This document shows, piece after piece, positions 50,601-61,123 of a DNA stretch of 64,000 nucleotides. The notes under the pieces were generated by a model, which saw only the letters and a program-made list of their open reading frames with translations, did not search any database and was not told the DNA's origin. Made by a program: the position numbers and the translations under genes. Each line of letters starts with the position of its first letter. Within the stretch, counting starts at the first letter, position 1. This DNA is from Nipponacmea schrenckii. Lineage: Eukaryota > Mollusca > Gastropoda > Lottiidae. The stretch covers positions 12,144,472 to 12,208,471 of the forward strand of contig JAUJPP010000001.1 in the NCBI GenBank assembly GCA_030562195.1, written 5' to 3'.

Positions 50601-53600
50601 TCTTTCTACCAGCTGGTCCTTGGCCAAACATCTTGGCATTGATTTTTCCCAGATTATCTGTACCCATTTACAGCTGGGTGGACTGGAATTTTGAGTGAAG
50701 ATGACTTATTTCAGGTCATCGAACTTTCACACTCCGATCGAGATTAGAACTCACGCCCAACATTTTCAATGTATCCATGTAAATGACATCATAACGTTAA
50801 GAACCAACTCTCTAACCTCTATGCTATAGAACCCCACAATAAATAAGGATGTTGGTATAGGAAGCCCTTTTTTGCAATATATTTCCCATTCCATTCCTTA
50901 CTCTGCGATTTTGTGTCTGTGTACACCTTATTTTTGGTGTTCCCACCAGATATTCCTGTATCACTTATTGGACTAAGCTGTCCTTCCTATGATATTTATA
51001 AAATATGCTTTATTACAGAGTAGAATTGTTACCATTTGATTTAATAACTCAACTATTTAAGATATTGACAATTGATACCAAGATGGAAAAAGGTAAGATT
51101 AATAGCTTTAAAGAAACCTTTATTTACAGAAATAATTCAGTATCCTTTAAAGGATCTTCACAAGTCGTTAAAATGAATCCACCACAGGAAGCAGACCATT
51201 GAACCCTAATAAACTTCCCTGATACTACCTTTGTTACAGTTAAAGTAATTATTCAGATGAATTAAAAACTTCAGGACAATATTTTGTTTGGATAGAGCAA
51301 AGAAAAGACTTGTTAATGTTAATCTAGAAATTTAGAAAGCTTGTACTGATTTTTTTTATCTTCAGAAGAGTTAGTATCAATGATTAATGTAGGAGGTAAC
51401 TTGGTTTTTATGATTTGTTTTTAGTTTAGGAATTTTTCTTTTAATTTATTATTGGGATAACATTATTGACTCACACTATTTTTGTGATAGTTTTATTAAA
51501 TTATATTTTAGATTTAATGTTCTTGTGTGATTTACATCTCTCTTTGTGGATACTTTTATTATTCAGTCCATTCACATTTGCTTTTAAATATCTAAGAGCC
51601 TGATTCATAGTTGTTCTGGATGAATATTTTAATAAAGGTGATGCTCCATATTTCGCCCAATTGAAAATGTATATTGTAACATTTTGTTGTAACAAAAGCA
51701 CAGGCACAGGTATGCTGACACATCCACCAGTGCAAAAATTATATAAAATGCTAAATAACCTAGTCATCTATTATCTTGAATATCTGAAGATAAAAAATAC
51801 TGTAGTTCCAGAATTAATTACAGAGGATGTATGGAGTTTCAGAATTAATTATAGAGGATGTATGGAGTTTCAGAATTAATTATAGACTAGAGGATGTATG
51901 GAGTTTCAGAATTAATTATAGAGGATGTATGGAGTTTTAGAATTAATTATAGACTCGAGGATGTATGGAGTTTCAGAATTAATTATAGAGGATGTATGGA
52001 GTTTCAGAATTAATTATAGAGGATGTATGGAGTTTCAGAATTAATTATAGACTAGAGGATGTATGGAGTTTCAGAATTAATTATAGAGGATGTATGGAGT
52101 TTTAGAATTAATTATAGACTCGAGGATGTATGGAGTTTCAGAATTAATTATAGAGGATGTATGTAGTTTCTGAATGAATTATAGAGGATTTATGGAAATT
52201 CAGAATGAATTATAGAGGATGTATAGAGTTTCAGAATGAATTATAGAGGATGTATAGAGTTTCAGAATTAATTATAGACTAGAGGATGTATGGAGTTTCA
52301 GAATTAATTATTGAGGATGTATGTAGTTTCAAAATGAATTATAGAGGATGTATAGAGTTTCAGAATTAATTATAGACTAGAGGATGTATGGAGTTTCAGA
52401 ATTAATTGTACAGGATGTATGTAGTTTCAGAATTTAATTATAGAGGATGTATGTAGTTTCAGAATGAATTATAGAGGATGTATAGAGTTTCAGAATGAAT
52501 TATAGAGGATGTATAGAGTTTCAGAATTAATTATAGAGGATGTATGTAGTTTGAGAATGAATTATAGAGGATGTATAGAGTTTCAGAATTTATTATAGAC
52601 TAGAGGATGTATGGAGTTTCAGAATTAATTATAGAGGATGTATGTAGTTTCAGAATGAATTATAGACTACAAGATGTATGGAGTTTAATGGTCGAAAGTT
52701 TGTCAATAAGTCTAATAATGACCGTTGACTGTTCGAGTTATACAGTCATTATTAGACGCATTGACAAACTTGAGATCCATTAACCAACTTAAAATACAGA
52801 TTAACAAAAAAACAGCTCACTATAAACTCACTAGAGTTTTATTTACAAAATCAAAACGTTTAAGCCCTTTAGTACAAGAATCATCCATATTCAGACTATG
52901 TGTCAATAACAATGAACCAACCAATATGGCAGCACCTGGTGTTTCGAAAAAAGTTTCATTGTTTGTTTCTTTAATACTTATATAAATCAAAAGTAAAGAT
53001 GTTCTAATTAATGGGAAAACTTTGTCAGTTTGTCTAATAATTCCCGAATTAACTCATAATCGGCCTAATTACGTAGGAAATACCTAGCTAACATGTACCA
53101 GAACTATCCATAAAACACAGATGGACCTTCCAAATAAATTATGAATGCACGAATTAACAATGAAAAAAAGCCTAATTTATCAATTGGTAAGCTTATTTGA
53201 CAAGATTTGAAATACAACTTTAATCGATGCTCACAGATTTCTCCCTAATGAATAATTAATTATCTTTTTCATTTGAAAGTAAGGATTTGAAGATAAACTT
53301 TAAGTTTTAATTGAATAACATTGAACACTATACATTTTGAAACCTGGATTAGTTCTCTGAATAAAGTATGAGTGAATTTAATGTGAGTAGTTGTCAGACT
53401 AATCCCCATTCGTTATGGGCAAGTGGCTGATATTTAGAGTCCAATATTGACTTTAATATTGGACTCTTGGCCACTTGCCAGTACCAATATGTTGGATATT
53501 GGTACGCAAAAAACAAAGGGTGACATCACATCTGTATTTTAATTATAGAGAATGTATGGAGTTTCAGAATTAATTATAGAGGATGTATAGATTTTCAGAA

Positions 53601-56600
53601 TTAATTATAGAGGATGTATGGAGTTTCAGAATTAATTATAGAGAATGTATAGAGTTTCAAAATGAATTATAGAGGATGTATAGAGTTTCAGAATTAATTA
53701 TAGAGGATGTATGGAGTTTCAAAATTAATTATAGAGGATGTATGGAGTTTCAGAATTAATTATAGAGAGTGTATAGTTTCAGAATTAATTATAGAGGATG
53801 TATGGAGTTTCAGAATCAATCATAGAGGATGTATGGGGTTTCAGAATTAATCATAGAGGATGTATGGTGTTTCAGAATTAATTATAGAGAATGTATGGAG
53901 TTTCAGAATTAATTATAGAGAATGTATGGAGTTTCAGAATTAATTATAGAGGATGTATAGAGTTTAGAATTAATTATAGACTAGAGGATGTATAAAGTTT
54001 CATATTTAATTATAGAGGGTGTATGTAGGTTCAGAATTTAGTTATAGAGGGTGTATGGAGTTTCAGAATGAATTATAGTGGATGTATAGAGTTTCAGAAT
54101 GAATTATAGAGGATGTATAGAGTTTCAGAATTAATTATAGAGGATGTATGTAGTTTCAGAATTTAATTATAGAGGGTGTATGTAGTTTCAGAATGAATTA
54201 TAGAGGGTGTATGTAGTTTCAGAGTTTTAATTATAGAGGGTGTATGTAGTTTCAGGATGAATTAAAGAGGATGTACAGTATGTAGTTTCAGATTTAATTA
54301 TAAAGGGAGTATGAAGTTTCAGAATTAATTATAGAGGATGTATGTAGTTTCAGAATTAATTATAGAAGATGTATGGAGTTTTAGAATTAATTATAGAGAA
54401 TGTATGGAGTTTCAGAATTAATTATAGACTAGAGGATGTATAAAGTTTCAGATTTAATTATAGAGGGTGTATGTACATGTAGTTTCAGAATTTAGTTATA
54501 GAGGGTGTATGGAGTTTCAGAATTAATTATAGAGGGTGTATGGAGTTTCAGAATTAATTATAGAGGATTTATGGAGTTTCAGAATTAATTATAGAGGATA
54601 AAAAAATTTTTCTCTCCTAACAGTATTTTTTATGATTGGATTTGTTTTTTACCAATGAGATTCTATAAATCTACAAAGCTCAACTTAATATTTTATAGTT
54701 TAGCCTGTACTGTTTAAAGTTGATAAAAATTTTGTCATTGAATTGATCCTATACGTTAATGATTTATTTAGATTTTTTTAACCAGATTGATAAGGCATCT
54801 TTACATCTTTTGTTTATTTCAACCAACAGTGAACAGTAATAGAATTATCACCCACTGGTATACCCCCCCCCCCCCCATTCCAAGTTTTGTAAAATAGACT
54901 TTGCACTCTGTTTTGCAGTGATTTATATCAAGAAAAGTATTACTGTGATTTGTATTAATATTGTACCTTTGATGTCATTTCAGATTACAGAATAGATCCA
55001 ACAGACCTACATTTATCTGGACTAGAATCTTTTAGTTTTGATTATTTAGTAAAGTGGCCACTGTCTCTTATTTTGAATAGAAAGGTAAATGACTTCGACA
55101 AAATTGTAATAAAAGTTAAAAAAACAACACCATATTGTAAAAGAATTAGATTAGTACAGTAGCCAAAATGGAATGTTTGATGTTAAGCTTCTTTATAATT
55201 TGGTTCCGTATCATAGATATGTGCATCATATTTACAATTATACAGTATTTTCATTATACAGTGAAACCTCTCCAAATCACATCCTCTATAAACAGGCTTC
55301 CCCTGTCAACCAGCATATCTGAAAAGTCCCAGCTAAATCACTATATAATAAAAAGGAGAAAACCCTGGTAAACTGGCATCCCTCTTAACCACAATACGGC
55401 ATTGAAATCAAGTCCCAAAATAGTTAATATATCTATAGTTAATTGGTCTCTCTAAACTGGAATCTGATTTCGTATTAATTAACGTTAATCCAATCACTAA
55501 ACCAATTAATAACGCTTTTATGTATTACCACTGCTACAGATAAACTGGCAACCCTTGCAAACAAGCAATTATAACAGGTCTGATAGCCTGCAGGTTTAGA
55601 GGAGTTACACTGTATTTATTGTCATATATTTGATAAAAATGAACCTGGAGGACTACAGTGTAAAATATATGGTTTAACTATGACAAATGTTTATTTTTAC
55701 TTTTATACCAGAGATGTGTATTTTTACGTTTATGTTAATATTTCTAATGTCCCATCATATTACATATTAATGTTATTGACATTTGATGGCTTTAAGTGAG
55801 TATGGAGATCATGATGAGAAATTTTGTCTATATTTTAGGCATTAACAAGATATCAAATGTTATTTAGACATTTATTCTATTGTAAACATGTAGAACGACA
55901 ACTTTGTAGGTAAGAGAAGTTTCTCTTTATCAGTAATGCAGGGATATCATCCTTCTGATGAACAATAATCAATTCAGACCTGTTGCGCTAAAGACTGTGC
56001 ATGTTTAATAATAGAAGCACTGCTTTACTAGAAAAACATCTTAAGCCCATGTTTAACCATGTTATCTTTAATTGTGGTATAATCTGTTAAATGGAAGATG
56101 GACATGATGGACCAAATAAACCATATCTCTGATTTTTATAGTGTATGGATAGGCTATAAATCAGCCAAAATGTACACACTCCAATCTGCTAGATGGTATT
56201 CATCAGGATTTGCTCTACGCCAACGAATGTTGAATTTTGTCCAGAATTTTGAATATTACATGATGTTTGAAATTATTGAACCTAATTGGCACGTCTTTAT
56301 GGGAAATATGGAAACAGTGAGTTTTACCTCAATACTTATTGATACAAACTTTAATAATTTAGAAATTGATCTAACTAATATTGGTGCTTTTACATTGCAA
56401 CATGTCTACTTCCTATTGTTTTAGTTCCATAACTTATGGAATGGAATGGTTATTGGCTACTTCAAGCGATAGTAAAACCTTTCCTAAAACTTGACAGAAG
56501 AAAACTGGGATTTCTCATTCTATTACTGAGTATCATTATGTTTAGGTTATCCTGGCATAAATGACTACCTCAGGTTACAGGTAAGCACTGCACAATATGT

Positions 56601-59600
56601 TTTATAATTGCATTCTAGGTCTCTAATGTTGATGATGTATTGAATTACCATACAGATTTTCTCAATAATTGTTTAAAAGATTGTATGTTAACTAATCCTG
56701 ACTTGTTAAAAATAGTCCATAAATTAATGATGGTTTGTGTCTCATTCTCCAACTATCTTCAGGTATGTTCATATTCATCCATATTCATATACTTAATTAG
56801 ATACATGTCAATTAAATGAATGAAATAATAGCAAAAGAATGAATAAAATCAAGACACATACAGTACAGCAACTTTATAACTTATCTTTATCTGCAGATCA
56901 TCTGCAGATAAAGATAAGTTATAAAGTTGCTGTACTGTACATAATTGAACTTATGGCAAAGACTGAATGAAATTTAAGGCAAAGGAATGAATAGAATAAT
57001 GTCAAAAGAATGAATGAAATGCTGGTTTTAATGTCTAGTATTTCATTATTTTAAAGAAGGTGACCTAGACAATATTGGACACTACACATCAAATTGTGAA
57101 ATGAAGCTTTATTCACATAACAATCATGTATGAAGCTTATCAAAATATATATATATAATAACCTTATGACCTGAGGAGTGGTATTTATACTGAATTTAAC
57201 AATGTATCAACTGATATGTATAAATGCAATGTCTATAAACCATAAATGTCTATTTGTAGAGATTAAATGAAAGTACCTCTGTTGAATTAGAAGTTAATAA
57301 ATTAACATCACAGAATACATTACAAGCTGCTGCTTCAGCTAAAGAGAGAAAAGCTGATACAGAGAAAATTAAATTGACTACAAAGGTACTTTTGTTTTTT
57401 TGTCCCTTGGGGTCAACCTGAAGGAACAGCTTTGGACGTATCATGAACTGTTAACGTGTGATAGCTTAGGTTGCGTCATTAACTGTCAGTTTGGGATTAG
57501 TCATTAACTGTCAACTTGGGATTAGTCATTAACTGTCAGCTTGAATTGAGTCATGAACTGTCAGCTTGGGATAAGTCAAAACTATCAGCTTGGAATAAGT
57601 CATTAACGGTCAGCTTGAATTGAGTCATGACACGTCAGCTTGGGATTAGTCATAGTTGTCAGCATAACTGTCAGCTTGGGATTAGTCATGAACTGTCAGC
57701 TTGGGATTAGTCATAACTGTCAGCTTAGGATTGATCATAACTGTCAGCTTGGGATTAGTCATGAAATTTGATTCATTTCTGAACTCAAAATAATGTTACA
57801 CATTACCTGAATATTAAATCAAATCTATATTTCTTAAATCAAAATTAATTGCCCTCTACAAAGTCCAAAAAAAAAAAACAGTTAATTCTACCATATTTAT
57901 TTTTATACGGCCACATTTCATTTCAAAGAGAAACAGCAGACAGCAATGACTAATCACAGAAGTTTTTTTTGTAATACCACTAGTAGAACAGCTAGTTTGT
58001 TTCTTCCCCTGATGAAGTCAAAACATTTTCTATCTAAGCTCATCCCTCATTAAACTTTAAACTTTGAATTATTCTTTTGTAATGTTCCAGGTTGTTTCGG
58101 AGCATATTGACCAAGTTGTTGCAAGTGAAAATTTTGAGAGAACTATAGCTAATTTTGATAGTAACTTTAGTAAATTATTATTAGAATTACTAGATAAAAT
58201 AATGGATTTTAGTAGTACTAATTATGGTCACAAACTTTTCAATATCCTCTACAGGTACATGTACATTTATTTATTTATCTTTATGAGATGCATAAGAAAC
58301 TACATGTTCTTAAATGAAAGTAACACGCAAGAATATAGTTCATAATCATTTTGAATTTCTACCTCAACTTAAGTCATATTTTTAAAATGCTTTAATATTC
58401 CTACAACGCCTTTAAATCACATGAAAGCCATTTCTATGCCTTAACAGGTGATTTGAAGATTTGGTTATTAAGTGGAGGTAGAGAATCAGCGTGGCTGTGA
58501 ACTATGTATGTGTGATGTTTACAATCATGTCAGAACCATATGTAGTTTTGTAAAAATGAGATATAGTTTCTATAGTAATCCCGCCATCCTGCATTACTCA
58601 AAGGAGGCAAGTTTGCTTTCTTACTTATACAAAAGACATTTAGGAAACTGCTTGTTAAGATAAATTTGTTGAATGTTCATTATCAATTATAGATTGGATT
58701 TTAATGGATTCTATACAGAGAAATTAGAAGCTGTATCTGGTGAGAAAGAGAAATCTAAATTTGATACATCAGTTAGTTCTGATAGTAGTAAGTATTAGTG
58801 AAATAAAGACAATTATCATTTCTTATTACAAATAAAATGCTCACTGTGGTCTAGTTTCACAGTGACTTTGATGGGTTTTTCAATAAAAAGTTTAAATTTT
58901 GCGACTTTCATGTTTAATATTTGTTCTAATACACATACATTGATGGCTGAGAATTCTAAGAAATTCCAGAACAAATGGCATTTGTTAGTGCAAGGATGAA
59001 AAACCGACACTCATTTTATTTATGTGGATTTTAATTTTCAGTTTTGTTATAAAATTGGTAAGGTAAAATGCATGTTATTTTATTTATTGCATGTATTAAA
59101 TAAAAGAAATGTTATCAATTTTGCAACTTAGAAGGTGGTTGTTTATTGAAATATTTCAATTACCCTACTCAAAAAAAAAGAAATACATTATTATTGCTAC
59201 TAACCCATATTGGACCATGCATTATACTATAATCCAAGATTGGTAATCTATAAGTAATATGGATATAGCTCAAGTCTAGTTCTATATTTTAGAATGTTGC
59301 ATGTATCAAGGCCTTAACAATATTACAGTAATGAATGGTCTACTCTTTAATACACTGGAAAGAAATATTTATTGCATTTACCTTTTTTTAATCACTGGAT
59401 TATTGCACCTAATAATTTGGTTCATTGCAATTATTTACAAGTGTTTATGGATCCTTTGGGATATACATTTTGGTATTTGAGAGCATAAAGTTGTTATATG
59501 TTTTATGGGATTTATTTCTTTGTATTTCGGAGAACATAGTATGTTCTATATTTTTTTTTCACAAAAAGAAGTGATTTCAGGACCATGGCTCTTCCTCAAT

Positions 59601-59890
59601 AAATATCTTGTGCTTGTGCTATAATAATATTTTTCGCTATCTTGTGCTATGTTTTATATAATATAACACTACTCTTCTTCATCATTGGCAATAATGAAGG
59701 GAAGCAGCAAATAATGACATTGGAATAACATAATATAACTTTTATATTGTCATTGACATCTAACTTGATATATTTTACATTTGTAGGTTCCTCATCATCT
59801 CAACCTAGATCATTTACCACTGAAAGACCAGATAATGTTCGTTATGTACCAGGTGTTCATGTTATATCTCACAGTAATGATCAAACATAG
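41692..59890 (+). CDS. TUBGCP2: Gamma-tubulin complex component 2 (GCP2)
   Basis: Scaffold of the gamma-tubulin small complex that nucleates microtubules at centrosomes. Coding exons: 41692-41744, 42078-42159, 42474-42565, 43014-43071, 43361-43492, 43794-43893, 44114-44202, 44547-44624, 44808-44889, 45197-45274, 45660-45727, 45879-45923, 46323-46415, 46748-46809, 47289-47331, 47419-47490, 47691-47752, 48457-48569, 49068-49218, 49566-49657, 49931-50018, 51019-51092, 51366-51395, 54984-55084, 55839-55909, 56142-56316, 56619-56762, 57260-57385, 58091-58254, 58693-58787, 59787-59890. Total 2817 nt, 938 residues, one frame (human is about 900). Start [13 protein letters not shown] fits the family. 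GRIP1 spans roughly 200-500 ([35 protein letters not shown]); GRIP2 about 540-880 ([37 protein letters not shown]). Two introns are AT-AC. Stop TAG 59888-59890. Confidence 0.96.
42189..42452. mobile_element. MITE family A in a TUBGCP2 intron
   Basis: Starts ACAGGGATTGTAAAAGATTT, has inverted halves around GCGATAAGTGATGTCATCAC, and ends TTTTAGAAAATCTCTTCACT. It fills most of the intron 42160-42473. Confidence 0.75.
44285..44400 (+). mobile_element. SINE fragment (core region)
   Basis: GGCTGTAATTGGGTATGGAT, then AATCTGGACAAGATCTTTGC: the same core as 50590-50835, here inside a TUBGCP2 intron. A 74-codon antisense frame over it is a by-product. Confidence 0.65.
46835..47065. repeat. 26-bp minisatellite in TUBGCP2 intron
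   Basis: About nine copies of GGTGTTTGTCAACTGATCAT plus CAAGA, the first four almost identical. It lies in intron 46810-47288. Confidence 0.85.
47753..48456 (+). other. Predicted U12-type AT-AC intron in TUBGCP2
   Basis: The exon ends ...AAT GAT GC, directly followed by ATATCCTTAA, the U12 AT-AC donor consensus. The intron ends TCCTTAACTTATTGCTAC, a U12 branch site (TCCTTAAC) about 10 nt before AC. Joining GC to GTATTGGGAACAACAC restores ..[12 protein letters not shown].., the conserved GCP2 sequence. No GT-AG alternative keeps frame and homology. Confidence 0.85.
48110..48390. repeat. 28-30-bp minisatellite inside the AT-AC intron
   Basis: About ten copies of TAGTTTCCCAGTCAGAAATA followed by GTATTAAA, some diverged. 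They occupy about 40 per cent of the predicted U12 intron and stop about 30 nt short of the branch-site region by way of unique sequence from 48390. Confidence 0.85.
49658..49930 (+). other. Second predicted U12-type AT-AC intron in TUBGCP2
   Basis: The exon ends ...GAC ATT GAC A, followed by ATATCCTTTC (U12 AT-AC donor). The intron ends GACCTTAACTAGTATAAC: branch site CCTTAAC, then AC. The join gives ..[18 protein letters not shown].., matching the conserved GCP2 segment. 273 nt. Confidence 0.85.
50590..50835 (-). mobile_element. tRNA-derived SINE
   Basis: Read on the minus strand: a pol III A-box-like TATAGCATAGAGGTT (from 50827), a B-box-like GAGTTCTAATCTC (around 50740-50752), then a conserved body CCAGCTGTAAATGGGTACAG and ATAATCTGGGAAAAATCAAT. 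The body recurs in fragments at 32870-33020 and 44285-44400. The 'CAGCTGTAAATGGGTACC' type core is familiar from SINEs of molluscs and other invertebrates (recalled, not checked). Confidence 0.7.
51366..51395 (+). CDS. TUBGCP2: Optional 30-nt microexon of TUBGCP2
   Basis: Flanked by CTTCAG and GTAACT, it encodes [10 protein letters not shown] in the right phase. Being 30 nt, it can be skipped without breaking the frame, and the neighbouring exons (51019-51092, 54984-55084) join in phase either way. It falls in the variable stretch between the conserved IDTKMEK and the GLESFSFDY segment, so conservation cannot decide. A plausible cassette microexon. Confidence 0.55.
51800..54600 (+). repeat. 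31-bp minisatellite, about 60 copies, in two blocks
   Basis: Unit GAGGATGTATGGAGTTTCAG plus AATTAATTATA, with variants GTAGTTTC, ATAGAGTTTC and a longer form with GACTA before GAGG. Blocks at 51815-52690 and 53535-54600, split by an 850-bp insert. Some variants alternate in a higher-order pattern (51840-52140), pointing to multi-unit duplications. Most units contain TTTCAG, an acceptor-like string on the TUBGCP2 sense strand. The true acceptor (ATTTCAG|ATTACAGAATAG) lies about 380 bp further on. Confidence 0.9.
52690..53534. mobile_element. Insert splitting the minisatellite, with hairpins
   Basis: Non-repeat DNA with an inverted repeat at 52696-52771 (AAGTTTGTCAATAAGTCTAA against its partner ending GCATTGACAAACTT) and a hairpin at 53419-53478 (GCAAGTGGC...GAGTCCAATATT inverted). 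TTTGTCAATTAGTCTAATAA-like motifs recur near 53025 and 53395. It looks like a non-autonomous transposon; clean ends and target duplication not found. Confidence 0.5.
54866..54879. repeat. Poly-C run
   Basis: About 14 consecutive C on the plus strand, about 105 bp before the acceptor of exon 54984-55084. Confidence 0.9.
55259..55612. mobile_element. pogo/Tigger-type MITE
   Basis: Ends CAGTGAAACCTCTCCAAA and (inverted) CAGTGTAACTCCTCTAAACC, each flanked by TA. The CAGTG-AACCTC ends and TA target fit the pogo/Tigger group. Internal TAAACTGGCA-like motifs repeat. In TUBGCP2 intron 55085-55838. Confidence 0.75.
56859..56939. repeat. Perfect inverted repeat, 40-bp arms, 1-nt spacer
   Basis: The arm starting TACAGTACAGCAACTTTATA (56859-56898) is repeated without mismatch as its reverse complement at 56900-56939, with a single C between. 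It lies in TUBGCP2 intron 56763-57259, outside any recognised transposon. Confidence 0.95.
57460..57770. repeat. 24-27-bp minisatellite in TUBGCP2 intron
   Basis: About 12 copies of CAGCTTGGGATTAGTCAT plus AACTGT, of slightly varying length. Intron 57386-58090. Confidence 0.85.
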
Positions 59891-60385
59891 TGCTATTAAC
59901 ATTATTCAGTTATATGAATTATTCATGTTTATCATAGACTATTATTACTATTATAGACTTTGTACTGTGATATTTCAACAATTAAGATTTGAATATAATT
60001 ATGGGGATAAACCTGGTACATGTACTTCTAACTCAATGTAACTCAAATTTCTGTAACCTGTAACATGTACATTATCTACACTGCTTGAAAGCCTGTAATT
60101 TTGAAAGCAACAAAATGAGTTCCTCAAAATGGATTTAATGAAATTTCAGAAGGAAGTGGTGCACTTGCATTCTGGTACATGCTAGTATTGATTATTTAGG
60201 GAGTATCAATCTGGAGCATGAGTTGTTTAATTATGGATAAATAAAGATTGTTCAAAACAGCTATATATAATTTAAGATATAAAGAAACCGAACAAACAAG
60301 GAAAAAAATGTATAAAATTTCAAAAAATAAAATTTTGAGTAATACAAGTATATTAACCATATACCAATTTTATATTATTATCTAG
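59891..60385. other. TUBGCP2-PGLS convergent interval
   Basis: Only 495 bp between the two stop codons. It must hold both 3' UTRs. No other feature besides the poly(A) signal at 60240. Confidence 0.7.
60240..60245 (+). terminator. Probable TUBGCP2 poly(A) signal
   Basis: AATAAA about 350 nt after the TUBGCP2 stop, followed by AT- and T-rich DNA. The only canonical hexamer on this strand that is well placed. Confidence 0.5.
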
Positions 60386-61123
60386 TTACATTTTGCGAAA
60401 ATTGGACAGATTTGCTGCAGCCGCATTATCCAACATCCAAATTAACTCCCCTTTAGATGGGTTTACTCTTGAGGCAGGAAGGAGAGGTTCCTCCCTTATT
60501 TCTAAAACTTTCTTCAAAATATCAGCTTTGCTTGCTCCACAAGAAGCAAATACAGCACATCGAGAGTTGTTGATGACTGGGAAAGTCAGTGTCACTCGGC
60601 TTGGAGGGGGTTTGGGAGAATCAGATATAGGTGCGACAACTTTTGTTGTTTCATCCAACAAAGCATGTCCAGGGAACAATGAACACACGTGACCATCTGG
60701 ACCCATTCCAAGCACTAAAACATCAAACTCTGGAACACCATCACTTCCAAATTCTTTGGCAATTTTATGAGCATAATTTGTAGCACTCTCAGAAACTGAC
60801 ATCTCTGGATTGATAGGAAAGATATTTTCTTTAGGAAAGTTAATTTTTGAGGTAAGGTTTTTCTCATAAATGCTGTAGGTACATTCTGGGTTCTCATAAG
60901 GTACATGTCTCTCATCACAGAAAAATATTCTCCACTTAGACCAATCAGTGTCAGCCTTTTCAAGACCTCCACATAGAAATTTAGCTACACTGCCACCAGA
61001 CACACCAATAAAAAACTTCCCCCTTGCCTTTATGGCTTCATTAGCTTTAGTGACAACTAAAGAACACAAATTGTCTGCAACAATTGTATCAGAATCAAAA
61101 ACTTGAACATTTGAAGTTGACAT
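60386..61123 (-). CDS. PGLS: 6-phosphogluconolactonase
   Basis: Hydrolyses 6-phosphogluconolactone to 6-phosphogluconate, the second step of the oxidative pentose phosphate pathway, in the cytosol. Intact and intronless: 245 residues, the usual length (human about 258). Family motifs: GVSGGS at 40-45 (substrate phosphate loop), FCDERHVP near 68-75, LGMGPDGHVCSLFPGH at 138-153 with the catalytic-region His, and APISDSPKPPPSRVTLTFP at 164-182. The frame extends 26 codons upstream to another Met, but that part (Cys/Lys-rich) does not resemble the family, so I start at MSTSNVQVF. Vertebrate PGLS has introns, so the single exon could mean intron loss or retrocopy origin. The open frame argues for function. 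Confidence 0.95.
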   Translation of the reverse strand: MSTSNVQVFDSDTIVADNLCSLVVTKANEAIKARGKFFIGVSGGSVAKFLCGGLEKADTDWSKWRIFFCDERHVPYENPECTYSIYEKNLTSKINFPKENIFPINPEMSVSESATNYAHKIAKEFGSDGVPEFDVLVLGMGPDGHVCSLFPGHALLDETTKVVAPISDSPKPPPSRVTLTFPVINNSRCAVFASCGASKADILKKVLEIREEPLLPASRVNPSKGELIWMLDNAAAANLSNFRKM

